From: Massospora cicadina
Taxonomy: Eukaryota > Entomophthoromycota > Entomophthoromycetes > Entomophthorales > Entomophthoraceae
Length of the DNA stretch: 64,000 nucleotides
Direction of reading: 5' to 3'
NCBI GenBank assembly: GCA_022478985.1
Contig: JAKSZP010010643.1
Location: 112,999-176,998 of the forward strand
Position 1 is the stretch's first letter; every line of letters begins with the position of its first letter. The notes beneath the pieces were generated by a model. It was given only the letters and a program-made list of their open reading frames with translations, was not told the DNA's origin and did no database searches. Below are positions 1 through 10,620 of this stretch, in pieces. The translations under genes and the position numbers were made by a program.

Positions 1-1359
1 CCAATGAGGAATTGGTATGGGAACGATCCTCATTTGTTAACCAAATAAACAACGCCAATCAGCTAAATAGAAAATGCAAGTTGACAGCAAAACCACCTGC
101 AGAATATAATCGAGGAGATATTTCATGATTACAAGCTGTGGAACAAAAACTGAATGAAGAAAAGGAATTCCTCCAGTAATTGCAACATCAGTATGAAACA
201 CTGCAATAGGAATTTAAGGATGGACGGTGTAAGTGATTTGGTTAAAGCGAAGCAGTTGATCAACAAACAATTCACGGGGCTACTGAAGCTGAGGAGAATG
301 GGGCAGTTAATGGTGACTTGAGGAAGAATGTTATGGATTAGCAAACGAATATCCATTGGGCGGTATGATGGACCCCCACGTGACACCACTTCTCCCAATT
401 CCTTTTTGAAGGGTTCAAGCTCATCCAGCCAGCTGTATGATAATGCACAAAATGATGGTTCCCATAGTTGCTCTGAAAACAATTCGCCTGCCCCTTGCAG
501 CAGGAACCTAGAGCAAAGTGAATTTGTTCATATCTAAAAATTACCTCCTTTCAGTCATGATGGGAACCTATATGGTTACTTTAAACATTTCGAATTTGCT
601 GTGGAAGGGTTACCAATTGACAAAAAGTGAAGTTGTTGCCATCCACTTTAGATGTGAAAGCGCTGATCAAGTGACCTGCTATCTTCCAAATAGCTCATTA
701 TCTTATGCACAAGTAAAAGCATTTGTTATTCAGCTGTTTGGGGGCGCTACCAAGATGTCTCAATGGAAAGCCGATTTTATGACTATACAGTTTTACCAAA
801 ATGAGACCCTGTTGGAATTTGCTTAGCAGTTTTTGGCAGAAACATACGTTTTACTTGGGGCTAATATTTTGACCACTGAGGATGTAGGTATAGTGATGAT
901 GGCGGCTATTAATCTATATTGGGAACTATATAACGCTTTGTCTCATGTGTTGGATGGGGATACCAGACTTATTCGAGTCATGAACGCCTTACATTGACTC
1001 TCCACCACAAACAGCGCCCCCAACGTAGCCCAAAAAATCTCTGTTGCCCCGCTCCAACCCTTTCCAAATATAGGCCACAGCGACTGGGTTATCAGCTGCT
1101 GGAACATATTTGTCCCTCATATGAGTCAGTAGACCCTTTCCAGCCCGTGTAAACTTCACCAGTTCATCTGTGACCTTGGAACCTTACCAGCAATTTTTGA
1201 CCTGATCCTTCCACCCCAAACTATATATGTGCACCTTTTATGAACACTTGCTTCCAGTGCGGACAAAGAGGGCATTATGCGGTCAATTGCCCTAGCAAAC
1301 CACAAGTGTACACAATACCAACTAAGATAATTGAGCAGGGAAAAGCTCAAGCGGAGTAG
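1..1359 (+). pseudogene. gag: G1 gag pseudogene
   Basis: Degenerate gag of G1, already open at base 1. The first 250 bases translate to a Glu/Lys/Gln-rich, probably coiled-coil stretch with several stops. A retrotransposon-gag-like core follows at about 518-1000 (intact stretch 518-826, containing 'AQVKAFVIQLFGG' and 'FMTIQFYQNETLLEFA', then a stop). A clear CX2CX4HX4C zinc knuckle lies at 1249-1290 (CFQCGQRGHYAVNC), the usual nucleocapsid motif. The frame ends at TAG 1357-1359. Gag would form the retrotransposon particle and bind its RNA; this copy is broken by stops and frame changes. The family is assigned from the knuckle and from the downstream pol, not from overall sequence. Confidence 0.75.
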
Positions 1360-1361
1360 AG

Positions 1362-2215
1362 ATGGGACGCTCTATCTCTGCTAAGCCCAATTCACTTGTC
1401 CCTAACAATTTTCAAATGAATTTCCGAGTAGAAATTGAACCTCAAATAGATGATTTGTTTTACCAGCAGCTTTCATTGGATACCCCTGCTTCCGCTTCTG
1501 GGAGTAAGAGTTCACTCAATCGGGTTGAGTTCCACCAAGATGTGCAGAAGCCATATGCGTGGCAAATCCTGGAACATACTGGCACCAGCAACGCGGATCC
1601 TTTGCTGAACGTCGCTACTTTAGTAGGGGTTAACATAGCCATTCTGGTGGAGAAAACCACAAGTGAGTATCCTCAGGTCAGCAAGGGCATTTCTTCCTTT
1701 TTGAGTAACACAGATCCCTTGAACGTACAAGTAATAAACACTGATGGTTCTTTTTACTCAGAATGTACTTAGTGTGATATATTCGTTCAAAACACAAAAA
1801 TCCGCGCTATCATAGACATGGGAGCACCTGTAAACATAGTCTCCACCTGGTTGGTGGCTAAACTTATGTTGAAACCAGATGTGGACCATCGAGTAGTAAA
1901 TGGGACCATGGAACACACAGCACTGTGTCAGAAGGAGCATATAGCGCGTTGCCTTTACAATTTGGGTTGGTACAGGTGTCCACTCTGGCGGTGGTTTTGC
2001 CAAATAACCACTACAATATGTTAATTGGAGTGGCTTTCATGAGGAAACTTGGCGTTGTGATAAATATGGCGGAAGAAACCTTTACTATGTTCGGCCAACA
2101 GATTCCAGTATATTTTTCCTCTGGTGGAATCCCAACAGATCCAGTCCAATTAGTCAGGTCAATCTACCATACACCAATGGAAAGATTCCTGTTCACTATC
2201 AGCGACTGAGTCAGC
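1362..2215 (+). pseudogene. G1 aspartic protease region
   Basis: It follows gag after two bases and opens with ATG at 1362 (136 codons to TAG near 1770). The retropepsin-like part lies downstream. 'IIDMGAPVNIVST' starts at about 1809, so the catalytic D-T/S-G triad reads D-M-G (Asp at 1815-1817), and a second frame (1925-2209) carries the hydrophobic 'NMLIGVAFMRKLGVVIN' flap/C-terminal region. The family normally cleaves Gag-Pol. Here the triad is altered and a frameshift separates the two halves, so no active enzyme is expected. The corresponding region of G2' (minus) has the same layout, with N-S-G in place of D-S-G. Confidence 0.7.
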
Positions 2216-3607
2216 GGACCAGGATCCTACCCAACCAGATACATGAGCACAAAAAAATCCCGCTTCAAGCAATGCGCGCTTTAATCCTACCATATGGACA
2301 CCAGAGCATAGTAGGACTGGGCTTGAATCGATGTCCCTAAGGGGCTTTATGGAAAACTTATGGCGCCTCACCATCACTCTCAGCTTGAACCACATGTGGC
2401 TCCAGGGTTACTGCTACCTGGGAATGGGGAGGTGAAAGTGATGCTAAAAAACCTACAGAAGAAGGCAATAACAATCTGGCAGCACCAAGTGGTGGCTTAT
2501 CTACACTTTGTCCATATAGAGGAAGTTCGTCATATTCATGATTTCAGCTCATGGGAGGATCTCAGACTACTGGCTTGCTCCTCGTTAGGCGTACTGACCG
2601 TGGTTCTGCGGGAAGCGCTCACAGGATTATCATTGGATCAGCAAGATAAGGCTATGGCATTATTTCAGAAGTATTGGGATATTTTTGCAAATAACAATTA
2701 TGACTTGGGGTGCGCTCAATGGGTGGTAGATTAGATAGATATGAGGGATCACCCTATCATTCGTTTTCATCCTATTAAATGTTCAAAAGCAGTGGAAGAG
2801 GTTGTCTCTGACGAAGTGGATAAACTTATTGAGCAAGGAATGCTAGAGCCTTCAAACAGTCCATGGGCATCACCTGTGCTCATTGTAAAGAGAAAGTATG
2901 GCTAAAATCAGGTAGTTATTGACTATTGTATACTCAATAATGTAACAAAGAAAAATTTCTACCCTCTTCTATGGATTGATGATGTATTAGACCGATTGGG
3001 TGGGGCGAACTATTTTTCTGCTATGGATCTGATCTCAGGGTACTGGCAGATTGAATTGCCATCAATGGAATGGAAGAAATGTGTGATCATCACCTCGAGA
3101 GGGTTGTTCCAGCTGACTCACATGCCGCAAGCGTTGTGTAACGCCCCTGCTACATTCCAGCACGCCATGGATATGATTTTAAGTGATTTAAAGCTATCCT
3201 GCGTCCTAGTTTTCCTTGAAGACATCAATGTGTTTTTGTGGACGTTTACAGAGCACCTGGCCCACTTGGAGCAAGTCTTTCAGCGCCTCACTGCTGCTAA
3301 TATCAAAATTAAGCCTTGAAAGTGCCATTCTTTAAAGAGCAATTGGAATACCTCAGGTTTGTCATGGATTCAAATGGGCTTAAACCACATCTGGCTAAAG
3401 TGGAAGCGATAGGAAAGATGACTTGGCCAGGGAATAAAGCGGGACATTCAGGTCTTTCTGGGGATGGTTGGGTATTACTTACGGTTCATTCCCAATTTCA
3501 GCTGCATTGGGGCCCCACTTTTTGACCTATTAAATTAAATTGCTTCTTTCAATTAGACAGAATGATGCCATAACACTTTCGATGTATTGTGTACCACTTT
3601 AGCAAGC
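2216..3607 (+). pseudogene. pol: G1 reverse transcriptase (interrupted)
   Basis: The Ty3-type RT in pieces: the pre-RT linker (2360-2734, ending in the 'ALFQKYWDIFANNNYDLGCA' motif), fingers ('LIEQGMLEPSNSPWASPV' near 2830-2880), 'VIDYCILNNVTKKNFYPL' (about 2915-2970), and palm (2996-3319) with 'YFSAMDLISGYWQIEL' and 'LTHMPQALCNAPATFQHAMD'. The catalytic box that should read YLDD is FLEDIN, so a catalytic Asp is replaced by Glu. At least four stops or frame changes occur. The last codons run into the RT/RNase H connection and are cut by G2 at 3607. RNase H and integrase continue at 17735. Confidence 0.88.
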
Positions 3608-4736
3608 TGTTGGGATCTTTGCCCATATTCTCAGCCTGCTAGAATACCTGGTGTTGCTAGGGAAAATTTCCTAAGGCGAAGTGAATTGGAAATTGCTTGG
3701 TCCGAGTTTTGGAGGAACTACATTTGGGGGATTTTGGGATATTCACCTGGTCGTATCTGTCAGGGGTTAATCCGGATGAATACCTAAGATCTCATCTAGT
3801 GGGGTGGCTGACAAAATAGTGCATCAGATATTGATTAACTATCAGGTGTACTGATTGGGATTGGTCAGGTTTTATCACTGAGTGATTGGGAATAATAGTG
3901 AGTTGCAAGGCGAGTGATGTCACCTCTACTAGTGAGTCAATCGTTTATGAAGTGACCTGCCATAATGGGTAATAAGTCCCATTAACTAAACAGGTCGCTA
4001 GCTAAATATGGTTGGTTCATATGAATTGAGAGGAAAATGTTAGGGACGCGTTTTTGACTCTTTCCATTTGAGGTCTCAAGGATATCCAATGACGGAATCC
4101 TAGCCAGGATGGGGAAGACCATCGCTTCCAAGATGAGGAAGGGTGATTCAATGGCAACAGCTGCCATTTCATCAAAGAGGCGTCAACCAAGGGTTAAACA
4201 GCTGATCCCCTACTACATAATTCTCTATGATTTACTATAATAAAAACATTATTATTACCAAGATTATTATTGTCTACAGTAATATTGTCAATTTGGTGTA
4301 TAGTTAGACTATCAGCTTTTTATTGTATCGTTCCATCTCATGGATATTATTGCAGAAGGCAATAATTGGAAGACTCTCAGAGAGAAGAGTAAAGATCCAA
4401 GCAGGGATCTAGAGATGAAGGAACCAAAATCAGGGATAGCTGCTGACTGTGTGTTGGGCCATAAGAGACTGTCATCAGAGGATCTTGACAAAGATCAAGT
4501 GGACATTAATAGAGGGAACAAATCCCTACGAATAAATTTGAAGTATTTAATTGGAAGTACTGGCTGAAGCGTTGGGCCTGATAATAGTTCTAACTCAACT
4601 ACGGATATTAGTCTCCATACTTTTATTGATTAATACATTCTATACAACGTGATGAAGTGCACGAGGAAATCAAACCTGTACAGTAAAAAGGTTACTGGGT
4701 TGATGGGTGATAATCAACCAAGATTAAATTTTTACA
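3608..4736 (+). repeat. G2 5' LTR
   Basis: About 1.13 kb, beginning TGTTGGGATC and ending TTTACA. It matches 16582-17734 (plus) and 43937-45089 (minus, 1,153 bp) along its length, which defines the family LTR. It contains an AT-rich ATTATT-type stretch near 4240-4280. Predicted peptides inside it (for example 4340-4567) occur at the same place in the other copies only as broken frames and are not treated as genes. The LTR would supply promoter and poly(A) signals; I see no unambiguous TATA box. Confidence 0.85.
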
Positions 4737-4739
4737 AGT

Positions 4740-4757
4740 TGGTGCTCACTACAGGGG
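4740..4757 (+). other. G2 tRNA primer-binding site (candidate)
   Basis: TGGTGCTCACTACAGGGG starts three bases after the LTR end. It begins with TGG, complementary to the CCA end of a tRNA, and the following bases would pair with an acceptor-stem end GTAGTGAGCA-CCA. The G2' copy has AGATGCTCACTACAGGGG at the same place (43916-43933, minus). I cannot name the tRNA without the host tRNA set. Confidence 0.55.
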
Positions 4758-4781
4758 TAGTTGGGTAAAGAATCTATTATA

Positions 4782-6438
4782 ATGTTATATAAAAAAATGT
4801 GAAAGCTGTGGACTGAGATCGCCACTATGAATCAGAATGCCTTAAACTCAGTTGACCATCGGGAGTTCATGGCCTCAGAAGAATTAGTCGCCAAGGTGGA
4901 GGAAGGTGTAGAAAATGTAGCCAACTTTGGAAATGAGTTACTCGCAAATTTAAGCTTGTTGAAGAAGAAAGAAGGAGACCTCGTTCAAGAGGTCCTATTC
5001 ATGAAAATGGAGTGAGAAGTGGATCACGTTCATTTAAGAAAGTTTAGTATAGATATCAAGAAATTGATAAAAGAAGTGGAGGACTTGAAAGCTCACAGAT
5101 GTGCTTGTGAGCCTGATATGGCCAGCAATGCCAAAGAGAGAAGTCCTCACATAATATTTGGGAAGTCAAATACCCCGAGAAATATGCCGCCCAATTTTGA
5201 TGCTATTTCAGAGATGATGCCTGAAGTCACTACACAAGTTAGCCGAGTAGCTGAACTGAGAGAATCGGCCCAAAATGAATCAAAGGAATTAAAAGCAAAT
5301 ACCAAAATTGCCAACATTCCATTGGGATAATTCCCCCGCGTTTTTCTGACTGTTCAACATGACTATGAGTGGATACAGGGAATGTCAAAAGGCGTTGATG
5401 GTCATGAACTGCCTGAACACTGACTGTCAAAGCCTAGTGTTACCTCACTTGGAGGGGGACAGCTGGTTATACGCCAAGGCAAAGGCGGCCATAATGAAAG
5501 AGTTTGGAAGTACAACCCACATGTTTAAACGCAAGCAAGAATTTATGGGAATTCAATCCATAAAGACAAGTCTCTTGCTAGCTTCTTGGATCGATTTTAC
5601 CAGGAGTCACAGATCTTGGCTGGAGAAAAAGTGTTGGACAACTTTGATGCTAGCATCGCCTTGCAAGTGGCCCTTCAGCCTTATCACAATTTACATTGCA
5701 TGATGTCTTCCATATTTGTGATGGAAATAACTACCTTGCAAATGGTAGACAACTTAAAATTTTGGGAGCGGTGTTTGATGCCCCAATAGAAGCTTCAAGT
5801 CCAATACAGTATGAAATCCAAATCCCACAAAGGGAAACGAAGGAGCAAAAGAGGCTACCAACTGAACTGTGCCAGAAAATAAGCCAGAAGAATTCAAACA
5901 GTTAACAAGAAAGAGAAGGTCTGCTATCAGTGTGGCGGGAAAGAACATTTCGCCATACACTGCAAAAAGTCAAAGGATCAGATTAATGTGGTCCAGGACA
6001 AGGAGACAGCAGCCGCTAAGGATTCAGGAAAAGGGCCCGCTGTCTAGATAAGGAACATTCTAGTGAAGTGGAGAAACCTGTTCCTCCCAACATTATGAAT
6101 GAAGAAATCAATATCAGCGATCTGTTCGTAGACAATGAGCAGGATCAGCTGTATCAAGTGTTCAATAAGGATGTGAATGCTGTGACCAGAGCCGGGGCAA
6201 AGAAGATTGACCCCAAGATAATTCAGGAAGTTGCCCAGCTGTACGCCCAACAATTGGTGGACAAGATTTGAACTTCTGAGAATCCTGATGAGTTATCAGA
6301 CATTAGTTTAGATGAGGCCAATCTGTCTATCCCCCTCAGCGATAAAGGAATCATTTCCTGAATTATCAGCGTAGATTAATCACACCCTAGATTCAGCTAA
6401 TAACGCCGCCATTCACTCAGTAAATACTATATTACAAT
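4782..6438 (+). pseudogene. gag: G2 gag pseudogene
   Basis: Gag of the G2 family. The best start, judged from G2', is ATG 4782, now followed by an early stop; a later ATG at 4827 opens 62 codons. Domains: an N-terminal Glu/Lys-rich coiled coil (4827-5330), a gag core in shifted frames (5359-5790) with 'VMNCLNTDCQSLVLPHLEGDSWLYAKAKAAIMKEF', and an intact CX2CX4HX4C knuckle at 5922-5963 (CYQCGGKEHFAIHC). A conserved acidic tail containing 'NISDLFVDNEQDQ' and 'VNAVTRAGAKKIDPKIIQEV' follows, ending in TGA at 6269-6271. The same frame continues beyond that TGA with residues shared with G2'. The similarity to G2' ends near 6438, at the pol deletion. Confidence 0.85.
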
Positions 6439-6439
6439 A

Positions 6440-6544
6440 AAAAAATAAAAGATTTCCCAAAGGACTGATGAACCATTAGGTTGGTCATGTCCTGATGATT
6501 AGGTCAAGTCTGAAAAAGGACTTCTGAACCAATCTAGATGGCTA
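6440..6544 (-). other. 3' end of the G2 antisense-ORF region
   Basis: This stretch matches, in reverse complement, the end of the antisense-ORF region downstream of LINE-A(+) (26830-26945), from the CTTTGGGAA motif to the CTAGAT motif. It is cut off by G3 at 6544 and continues at 14616. It shows that the two sides of G3 were once adjacent. Confidence 0.75.
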
Positions 6545-8191
6545 TGTAAGTCCTGGGTTCAGACACTACAACTGGATAGGGAGCAGCATTCCTTTCAGAC
6601 CAAAAGGGGGCCAAAGGCCCAAGTGGACCCCCTATCGCAGTTGAGTGACCAGGCGCATGTGGTTGATGAGCGCTGGGTGACTGCCCTTCCTCCTAGAGAT
6701 ATTCAGATCTCTCCCCTCTCCCCTCCCCAACCCTGGTAAAATTAATAGAGGGGACCTGCCAGGAGATTATGCAGGCCAGGGGCCATGGGCGGGCCCCTGG
6801 GACCCCTCACTCACCAGGGGAAACTTACCAAAAGTTTGAAGAAACAGCCAGTGCTAGTATCGGATCCTGGTCTGCAAATTCCAGGCTAACAGAGCCAGTA
6901 CAGACTGGTCAGATTTAAAAATCAGACTGGAACTCAATTCAGGTTTCAAACCAGGTTACAAGTGACTCAGACCAGTTGCCCCTACCCCCGGAATGGATCC
7001 AGGAAGTTTGGATCATGCGGACAATCAAATCAAGAGTTTGGACAGGTTGTAGATGACTGAGCACCAAGGCCACAGCCCCCAGGATGAATCCAGGAAGTCT
7101 GAACCATGTGAGCAGCTCAACTCAAATGGTCAAGGCCCAGATTGGAACCATTGACCTGGTATGGCCCCAAAAATTTGGGAAAATCTGAAAAAGTTTTTTC
7201 GATTTTTGCCAAGATTTTGGGCATCCCTCCAATCCCCCACCTGCCAGCCAACCAAACCCCATCACTGATCCCAAATCACCCAATCCCTCAGCCTCCCCAC
7301 TATGCAATTTTCCCAATACTAAAGGCAACTACCCTGATGATAAGCATTTGTCAGTTCATTCTCTATTACCCCCACACTTTGCGCTAAAATAAAGCCCAAA
7401 TACCCCAAACGCCTTGCTGTGGTCTAATCCTGTTGTTTTCTTGTTCAAAATTCCACCGATCAATCTGGCAAAGCGTGATGCTGCCCAAATAATCATTCCA
7501 ATGATCGCTGAATGGGTCATCCAGTTGCTCAACCCTGCCACGCGGTGGTGGATTGTATCCGCAGTAAACTGCCTCATTCTTGATGATGGAGTTGACTCTC
7601 CAGCCATTTTTGCATACCCATCAAATGTGAACCCATCCGTTTGCTTTGCTGTCAGGTTTTCTGAGAGTACTCCCCTATTGGAGCTTCCTCACGGTGCCCC
7701 CACCCCAATGCCCGTGGACTCGCCCCCCATACCTGGCTTGTATGCCGCTAATCCCACCCACCTGAGGGTTCTGGAGTATCCTGACCAAGGGGGACTAGGC
7801 CCTAATGCTTGTCGCAGGTCCGTTTACCCCTCTGACAGCACCCCTGCCCACGCGGTGGGCCTTGTGCCGCTCCTCTCTGGTGCACAGACTCACCTACCGT
7901 CAACCAAAGGCCAGCAACCACAAACCTTGGAGGAGTCATCATCCTCCCCGCCTCTCCCGCCCTTGGGGTTTTGTCCCGCAAGACTCGCGGTTGCCCCCAT
8001 TGCAACCATCTGGTTTGCCTTGGGGGCCTTTGGTACATTTATAAACATTTACTTTCCTCACGTCCCCACTAGATCTCCCCTTCTTCTAGTCGCATGGACT
8101 GCTGTGCTCTTGGCATCCTGGGATCTCCGCTGGGTGCTCACACACACTGACTGGAAGCCCAGTCTAATTCTTATCAGCCGCTTCCATGACA
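6545..8191 (+). repeat. G3 5' LTR (1,647 bp)
   Basis: Matches 12815-14610 throughout, except that it lacks the poly-C tract. Putative transcript start at about 7350, where GTCAGTTCATT is complementary to the primer site. A poly(A) signal AATAAA lies near 7389, which leaves a long U5 of about 780 bp that contains an ORF. The outer boundary is confirmed by TG...CA ends, the TSD, and the continuity of the interrupted sequence. Confidence 0.9.
7350..7360 (+). promoter_or_regulatory. G3 putative self-primer (5' end of R)
   Basis: GTCAGTTCATT is the exact reverse complement of the 11 bases at 8193-8203, just after the LTR. In Tf1 the first 11 nt of the mRNA fold back on such a site to prime reverse transcription. 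By analogy, transcription would start at about 7350. The 3' LTR copy near 13770 has one difference. No clear TATA box precedes it. Confidence 0.6.
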
Positions 8192-8202
8192 TAATGAACT
8201 GA
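7501..8202 (+). pseudogene. ORF inside G3 U5, in frame with gag
   Basis: From ATG 7501 (the frame is open from before 7414) to TGA 8200-8202: 233 codons lying in the U5 part of the LTR and ending inside the primer site. The middle is Pro/Ser-rich. The C-terminus has two hydrophobic stretches, about 7984-8055 ('LAVAPIATIWFALGAFGTF') and about 8070-8130 ('LLLVAWTAVLLASW'). The next codon after the TGA is in the same frame as gag. The 3' LTR copy has in-frame stops, so it is not maintained there. It could be an N-terminal gag extension started in the LTR, as Ty1 does for TYA, or chance. Function unknown. Confidence 0.4.
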
Positions 8203-8203
8203 C
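8193..8203 (+). other. G3 primer-binding site, self-priming type
   Basis: AATGAACTGAC begins one base after the LTR end at 8191. It does not start with TGG and so does not look like a tRNA-primed site; instead it pairs over 11 bases with 7350-7360. This matches the arrangement known for Tf1 and relatives. Confidence 0.6.
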
Positions 8204-9360
8204 CCATAACCTTAGCCTTCTCCGCCCTCCTCACTGGCACTGGCGAAGCGTTGGCCTACGCCCTATTTCTAAACATACTCTCTCTTTCCGACCTGGCCTT
8301 CTCCTGCTGGTCAGCTGCCTCATTCATCCAAGCATGCCACCAGTTTTTGTTGACCTGGCCCCCACTCCGCCGAGCCCTGGTGACAAGTGTCACTCCATCA
8401 GTCAACATGATAGGGTTGGGAGTCCCCCCTATCCCTTCTGATGAGGTGGCAGACCAAATCCTGGGTGTCATGGTGGAACTTCAGGTACGCTTCACCGCCA
8501 ATGGGGGGAAATCTCCCCTTCCTTCTGATACCCAGCAGAGCATAGTTCTCCTTGACGCCCTAGATGGGGACACCCACAGCTGGGTTAGGGGAGTGCTCCG
8601 CTCTGCTGCTAAGTCTGGGAACCCCACCCCCTACTGGCGCTGGTCACTTTGGCAGTCCAGGCCCCTGAGTCTAGACCAGCGCGCCTCCTCCATCTCTTCA
8701 CACTAGGACAGACAGCCACAGACCTACCCTCCCTGATCGAAGCCTTCATGGTCCTGGCCCCCACGGTGCCCATCCCCCCTGAAATTGCCATCTCCGCCTT
8801 CCTAGCTGCCTTGGACCCCACTGCGGCTGCCCATACATCTTGGGACCCCCTCCTCAGGTCCTTAGAAATCGCATTCTCTGTAGCTTATGCAATTGGGGCC
8901 AGGCCTTTCCATACCCCCACATGCGCTGTCGCAGGTCTTGAGGGACTGCATGCCACCCCCTCTCCCCTGCCAGTGGGTGCGGCCAAGGGAAGCGCCACCC
9001 AGGCCTCACTGCCCTCTGCGTCCCCTCTGTCACCACTTTGGGTACCCTTACTCAGAAGAGCCCCTGCCTGCAGCACCACCTGCTCTCACCCTGGATCAGG
9101 AGAGTGGGTCCTCGATCCCCAGAGCTCAGAGCCTGCCTATCCTGGCGCTATCACCCCCAGTTAACCCAGAGGCCCCCCTCGAAGAGAGTGGAGCGGGCAT
9201 ACACATCAACCCTCGCTGCCCCATTTGGGACAAGGAGGAAGCAGAAACTCCTCCCCAGTTACAGACTAGCCCGGCGCCTCTTGATCAATCTTTTTTAATG
9301 ATGGGTCATGCTCCCTCCTCGGCTGCCCTCTCTCTCGCCCACCCCAATTAAGAAGATCAA
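8203..9360 (+). pseudogene. gag: G3 gag pseudogene
   Basis: The frame is open from 8203 with no ATG before 8407, so the start is uncertain. Frame 1 runs to 8706; the homologous reading shifts frame near 8635 and continues in 8649-9164. Sushi/Tf1-type gag features are visible: 'VADQILGVMVELQVRF', then 'IVLLDALDGDTHSWVRGVL' (the 'L-G-A--W' element) and 'LIEAFMVLAPTVPIPPEIAISAFLAALDP'. The C-terminal part is Pro-rich (8900-9290). I see no CCHC knuckle, which is also missing in several gags of this group. Protease follows directly. Confidence 0.65.
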
Positions 9361-9650
9361 GCCTATCTCTTGTTCCCTATCTCATTCCCCTCAGAGTTGG
9401 GTGAATTTACCGTGCAAGCCCTCCTTGACACTGGAGCGGCAGGCAACTTTATTGACCTCAGTGTGGCGCATTCCTTGGACCTGGCAATGGAAGAAGCCTC
9501 ATCAGTTCTGGGCGCTTCATCAGAACCCATGAAGTCCTACCGCGTCCGAAGCCCATTGCACTTCTCTGTCATAACTTTGGGTTCAGTGACCACTTCTCAG
9601 CTGTACAGGACTTGCTCTACCCCGTGATCTTGGGGGTGGGCTGGTGGCAG
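9361..9650 (+). pseudogene. G3 retropepsin-like protease
   Basis: 'VQALLDTGAAGNFIDLSVA' (about 9412-9470) carries an intact D-T-G and the GNFID signature typical of the sushi/Tf1 chromovirus proteases. The domain runs on through 'YRVRSPLHFSVITLGS' and a frame change near 9610 into 'LYPVILGVGWW', the usual hydrophobic C-terminal strand (ILG). It would process the Gag-Pol product. The frameshift breaks this copy, but the active-site triad is preserved, unlike in G1 and G2'. Confidence 0.8.
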
Positions 9651-10620
9651 CAACAGCAGGTCCGCATTAATCTTGCTAATAACTCCTTGTTGTTCTCAAA
9701 CCTCAAGTTAAGTGGAGAGTTTCCCTTGTTGAAAACCCTCCCCCTTGAGACATCCCTCAGCTCTATTTCCCCTCCGGATCCCGCTCCTATTGACCTCCCT
9801 TCGGACTTCCCACCCTTCCTAACCCCCTATAAGTCCATCTTTGAAATGTTGCTGGCTTCCAAGCTCCTCCTACACTCCGAATATGACCTAACATTTCAGC
9901 TGACGGTCGACCTAGTCAAGATCAACTGCCCCCTCTACCCCTACACTGAGGAAGAGGACAAGGTTTTTGGGACTTGGCTAGACGAGATGTTAGAGAAGGG
10001 GTGGCTTGTCAAGAAGTCTTCACCAGTCACCTCCCCCATAGTTTTTGCTTGGAAAGCAGATGGTACCCTGCGCCCTTGCGTTGACTATAGCCACCTCAAC
10101 AACATCACCATCCCTGACCCCTACCTGTTGCCCTTAGAGCAAACCATCGCCCAAGCCATCACCAAATTACAGGTTTTCTCAAAGTTGGATCTGGTGAACG
10201 CCTTTAACCAGGTGAGGGTGGCGAGAGGACAAAAGTGGCTCACAGCTATCCACACCCGCCGGGGTCTTTTTCAATTCAGAGTGATGCCCTTCAGACTGAA
10301 GAACGCTCTGGCCACCTTCCAATGCCTCATCGATGATGTTCTTGGGGACTTGCGCTTCTCATGCGCTGGAGCCTACATTGATGATATTCTGATCCACTCA
10401 CCTACCTCAGAACATCACGCCAAGGATCTAGAAGTAGTAGTGGCAGCCCTATACAAAGCAGGGCTTTCTGTAAAACCCTCAAAGTGCGAATTTTTCTAAG
10501 ATAAAGTGACCTTCTTAGGTAACCTCGTCCTGAAGGATGGACATGCTGTTCCCCCTCTAATCTCGAGGCGATCCAGTCTTGGCCTAACCTACTACACAGA
10601 AACAACTTCAAAGTTTCCTC
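9612..10620 (+). pseudogene. pol: G3 reverse transcriptase
   Basis: The longest single open stretch of G3 (9612-10499, 295 codons, ending at TAA). RT motifs are in order: 'WLVKKSSPVTSPIVFAWKADGTLRPCVDY' (fingers), 'FSKLDLVNAFNQVRV' with the first catalytic Asp, 'LFQFRVMPF', and AYIDDIL (about 10369-10392), the Y-x-D-D box with both Asp intact. 'GLSVKPSKCEFF' precedes the stop, and 'VTFLGNLV' follows after it, as expected for the RT thumb. It makes cDNA of the element. The palm is well preserved although the ORF is broken. Confidence 0.9.

Larger units (their letters stand above)
1..3607 (+). mobile_element. G1 Ty3/gypsy retrotransposon, 5' part (gag-PR-RT)
   Basis: The left part of a plus-strand Ty3/gypsy element whose 5' LTR lies outside the window. 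Domains run gag, CCHC knuckle, aspartic protease, reverse transcriptase, the gypsy order. It stops at 3607, where the LTR of G2 begins, and resumes at 17735. The reading of the RT-RNase H connection goes from 'TLAS' just before 3607 to 'APILQYP' just after 17737, so the two halves were once continuous. A short direct repeat (CAAGC at 3603-3607 and 17733-17737; at least AGC is target sequence) marks the insertion. All frames carry stops, so this copy is dead. Confidence 0.88.

Noticed and set aside
7142..7387. 81-codon frame in the G3 LTR, also present at 13562-13807
   Set aside because: Both copies are open, but the sequence is U3/R of the LTR and the frame is short; two copies of one LTR are not independent evidence.
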